Origin: Acidovorax sp. FHTAMBA
Lineage (GTDB): Bacteria; Pseudomonadota; Gammaproteobacteria; Burkholderiales; Burkholderiaceae_C
Direction of reading: 5' to 3'
Assembly (NCBI RefSeq): GCF_038958875.1
Contig: NZ_CP152407.1
Coordinates: 3,045,501-3,109,500, forward strand
DNA length: 64,000 nt
Below the pieces are notes generated by a model. The model was given only the letters and a program-made list of their open reading frames with translations. It did not search any database and had not been told where the DNA came from. Numbering within the stretch: the stretch's first letter is position 1; each line of letters begins with the position of its first letter. The position numbers and the translations under genes are program-made. Of this stretch, positions 61,705 through 64,000 are shown piece by piece.

Positions 61705-63411
61705 TCACTGCACGCTCAGGCGCACGGCCTTCTGGTCGGCGTCGAACACGAGCTGACTGGGCCATGGCGTCCAGTTTTGGTTGACCGTTGCGTTGTTCGG
61801 GTTGCCCGTGTGGACGAACGCCCGCAGGCTGTCCATCATCGCGCGCGACAGCGCCAGTCGGCCAGGCTGATTGGCCGTGCTGTTGGTGGCCTTGGCAAAG
61901 ACCGAAGGCCCAAAGTTGCCGAACAGGAACGGCAGGTCAAACGCATGCGCCGCGCCGTGCACATCGTTCCAGGGCGCCGGTTGCTGGGCCCAGTTGAACT
62001 GGTAGCTCCATACCGTGGATTGCTGACTGCGAAGGGTATTGAGCAGGTTGTCGCGGCTCGGATCGATGAACACACTGCCCAGCAGCCGGGTGCGCGCGTT
62101 GTAGCCCGTGCCGGGCGCCGTGACCGGCAGGTAAGAGGCATCCAGGATGTCGCCGGCCGTGAGTATGGTGGGGCCATCGGGGTTGAAGTTCTGCATCATC
62201 ACAAAGCGCTCGGCGTCGGAGATCTTCATGCCCGGCTTGCCGCCCAGCAGCGCCAGGAAAGGCGCAAAAAGCTTGCCCTCCTCGCCCGTGTAGCCAGACA
62301 GCACGGGCACCTTGTGGAAGCGGCCAGCGCCTATTTCTGCGATCGGGTCTGCGGGCACCACCACGCCATCAGGGATGGGGCCCGAGCCCGTGAGACCGTT
62401 CTTGAGCACCGTCTGCAGCACTACCCGCGCGTCCTTGCCACGCAGGTAGCTGGCTACCTGCGCGGGGGTCCATCCCGCAACGAGCGCCTGTGCATCGGCA
62501 AGCGCAGGCGCCAGGCCATCGGCCAGCGCCAGATGCGCCAGCAGCATGCCCGCCTGCGCGGTGTACCGGGAGGCCGGGTTGAGCGTGGGAATCGAACCGG
62601 GCGGCAGGTTCGTCGCCAGCGAGATTCCGCCACTGACCGGTAAGAGCTTGTGGAACAACCCCGCAGCCTGGGGCGCGACCAGCAGCGCCAGCGCGTTGAT
62701 GGCGCCTGCGGACTGCCCCATCAGCGTGACATTGCCAGCATTGCCGCCAAAGCTGGCAATGTTGTTCTGGATGAAGCGAAGTGCCTGCACGTTGTCGAGC
62801 AGCGCGTAGTTGCCGGTATAGGGCTGCGTGCCGGTGTGCAGTGGCGGCATCTGGAAGTAGCCCAGAACGTCGAGCCGGTAGTTGGCCGTGACCACGACGG
62901 CGTTGGCAGACCGTGCCAGCGCAGCGCCGTCGTAGACGGGATCGGCCGTATAGCCCGAGATGGCACTACCGCCATGCAGGAACAGCAGCACAGGCAGCTT
63001 GTCTTGCGAGGTGGCTGGGCGCCAGATATTGAGGGTCAGGCAGTCTTCGCTGCCTACCGGCGTGCCCAGGGTCTCGCCAATCGTGTTGTCAAACCGGTTG
63101 TTGGCACCGGGGCCGTAGATGCGGCCCATTTGCAGGCAGGCACTGCCAAAACGCGTGGCGTCACGCTCTCCGGACCAGGCGGCCGGGGCTGCGGGCGGTT
63201 GCCAGCGCAGCTCGCCCACGGGTGGCTTGGCAAACGGAACACCTTTCCATGCGTAGGTGCCAGTCACCGCACTGTCGTCCACGCCGCGCAAGGTGCCGTA
63301 CACCGTCTCGCGCACCTCGGGCGCAGAGCCGGAACCACCGCCGCAGCCCACCATTGCTGCGGCCGAAAACACCGCTCCCAACCATTGCAAACGCCAGCGC
63401 GAATCGACCAT
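61705..63411 (-). CDS. Type B carboxylesterase lipoprotein
   Basis: 568 residues. Lipobox AMVGC puts the lipid on Cys23. The alpha/beta-hydrolase has the nucleophile in GQSAGAINALALL, EDCLTLNIW upstream, a likely His in DVHGAAHAFDLPFLFGN and an acidic residue between them. It is predicted to be anchored to the outer or inner membrane and hydrolyse esters outside the cytoplasm. It is followed by a divergent AraC-family gene, possibly its regulator. The substrate is unknown; lipids or polyester oligomers are conceivable. Confidence 0.88.
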   Translation of the reverse strand: MVDSRWRLQWLGAVFSAAAMVGCGGGSGSAPEVRETVYGTLRGVDDSAVTGTYAWKGVPFAKPPVGELRWQPPAAPAAWSGERDATRFGSACLQMGRIYGPGANNRFDNTIGETLGTPVGSEDCLTLNIWRPATSQDKLPVLLFLHGGSAISGYTADPVYDGAALARSANAVVVTANYRLDVLGYFQMPPLHTGTQPYTGNYALLDNVQALRFIQNNIASFGGNAGNVTLMGQSAGAINALALLVAPQAAGLFHKLLPVSGGISLATNLPPGSIPTLNPASRYTAQAGMLLAHLALADGLAPALADAQALVAGWTPAQVASYLRGKDARVVLQTVLKNGLTGSGPIPDGVVVPADPIAEIGAGRFHKVPVLSGYTGEEGKLFAPFLALLGGKPGMKISDAERFVMMQNFNPDGPTILTAGDILDASYLPVTAPGTGYNARTRLLGSVFIDPSRDNLLNTLRSQQSTVWSYQFNWAQQPAPWNDVHGAAHAFDLPFLFGNFGPSVFAKATNSTANQPGRLALSRAMMDSLRAFVHTGNPNNATVNQNWTPWPSQLVFDADQKAVRLSVQ

Positions 63412-63605
63412 GTCTTGTCTCCTTGGGGGTTTTCAGGAATGGGTCGGGCCTCTGTCTGCAGTCACACTACGGGCAGGGCACAACCTCGGAGGCGATTGTG
63501 GGAACCGGGTGGCGTTTGACTACTATCGCAACTTTGCCAAAACACTGACTTCAGGCCACCACCGCGCGTAAACCCTGATCCGCCATTTCTCCCATTCGCC
63601 ACTCC

Positions 63606-64000
63606 ATGACTCCCCGCACAAGCTCTGCCGCCTGGGTGCGCGGCATCACCGACATGATGGCCGCCGAAGGCTTGCCTGCTGCCGAGTTATGCGCCGAAGC
63701 GGGCATCGATCTGGCATCACTGCAACTGCCACAAACCCGTGTGGACGTGGACAAGATCAGCCGCCTATGGGAGCTGGCGGTGGCACGTTCGGGCAAGGTG
63801 GCGCTGGGGCTGTGCCCGCAGCTCACGGCGCGCTACGGCAATGTGGATGTGGTGGGCTACGCGCTGGCGTCCGGCCCCAACCTGTTGGTGGGTTTTCAGC
63901 ACCTCATACGCCACATGGCGGTGATTTCGGACTGCACCACCTTCGCGCTGGAGCGCGATGTGCGCGGCTACTGGATATCCATCGCGCACATCGGTGCCAC
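63606..64000 (+). CDS. AraC-family regulator, N-terminal part (cut by window end)
   Basis: 131 codons visible. The sequence matches the arabinose-binding-like N-terminal domain (PF12625 type) found in a large AraC group: WVRGITDMMAAEGLPAAELC, DKISRLWELAVARSGKVALG, YGNVDVVGYALASGPNLLVG. The helix-turn-helix domain would lie beyond the window. It is divergent from the carboxylesterase gene with 194 bases between start codons, so control of the esterase is a reasonable guess. Confidence 0.8.
   Translation, partial: MTPRTSSAAWVRGITDMMAAEGLPAAELCAEAGIDLASLQLPQTRVDVDKISRLWELAVARSGKVALGLCPQLTARYGNVDVVGYALASGPNLLVGFQHLIRHMAVISDCTTFALERDVRGYWISIAHIGA

Overview
The window is GC-rich chromosomal DNA that reads as a member of the Comamonadaceae (Betaproteobacteria, Burkholderiales), most likely Acidovorax or a close relative. 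The pointers are the gene families and their order (smc-zipA-ligA, phaC-phaA, PilU next to dapD/dapE), dense gene packing on both strands, and two families of short dispersed repeats. This assignment comes from protein resemblance and gene order, not from a database search. I see no rRNA, tRNA, CRISPR array, prophage or insertion sequence.

Layout. 0-6 kb: lysine/peptidoglycan precursor genes (dapD end, dapE), a PilU-type pilus ATPase, prmB and an ABC-F protein. 6-13 kb: polyhydroxybutyrate genes (phaB, phaA, phaC) interrupted by a chemotaxis receptor and an EAL protein. 13-17 kb: pgeF, a maleylpyruvate/maleylacetoacetate isomerase, a MarR regulator, an FAH-family hydrolase and a Nudix hydrolase. 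16.6-18.8 kb: an ECF sigma factor, its zinc-finger anti-sigma, a Spy/CpxP-like sensor and a His-rich periplasmic protein, with two matching ECF-type promoters. 19-29.5 kb: a class A penicillin-binding protein, a patatin-like protein, ligA, zipA and smc. 29.7-36 kb: three large c-di-GMP enzymes. 36-42 kb: an ABC exporter, small proteins, a 2-hydroxyacid dehydrogenase, panE and a DUF3309 miniprotein.

42-49 kb holds the most unusual locus. A two-component pair (NarX-like kinase, LuxR/NarL-type regulator) and an EF-hand protein are divergent from four exported-protein genes: a Ser/Asn/Gln-rich protein of three exact 39-residue repeats, a small two-cysteine secreted protein, a lipoprotein that looks like a CsgG/HfaB-type channel joined to a peptidoglycan-binding-like segment and a DUF4384-like domain, and a Sel1-type protein. 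The layout recalls curli (a LuxR-family regulator divergent from a fibre operon), but the components are different. I propose it as a candidate surface-fibre or amyloid export system. 49-64 kb: fatty-acid beta-oxidation genes, a complete liv-type ABC importer, an acyl-CoA synthetase, a Crp/Fnr regulator, a lipoprotein carboxylesterase and the start of an AraC-family regulator.

Two repeat families cut across the window. Family A (about 50-60 bp, core AGCGCTT...AAGCGC followed by AGCTAT) occurs at least eleven times. Four copies lie inside genes (dapE, prmB, pgeF, ligA), all in the sense direction and all read in the same frame, adding a short peptide related to PAxLAxKAxxAIK. Family B (about 85 bp, GC-rich) occurs three times, each time directly after a stop codon and in the direction of that gene.
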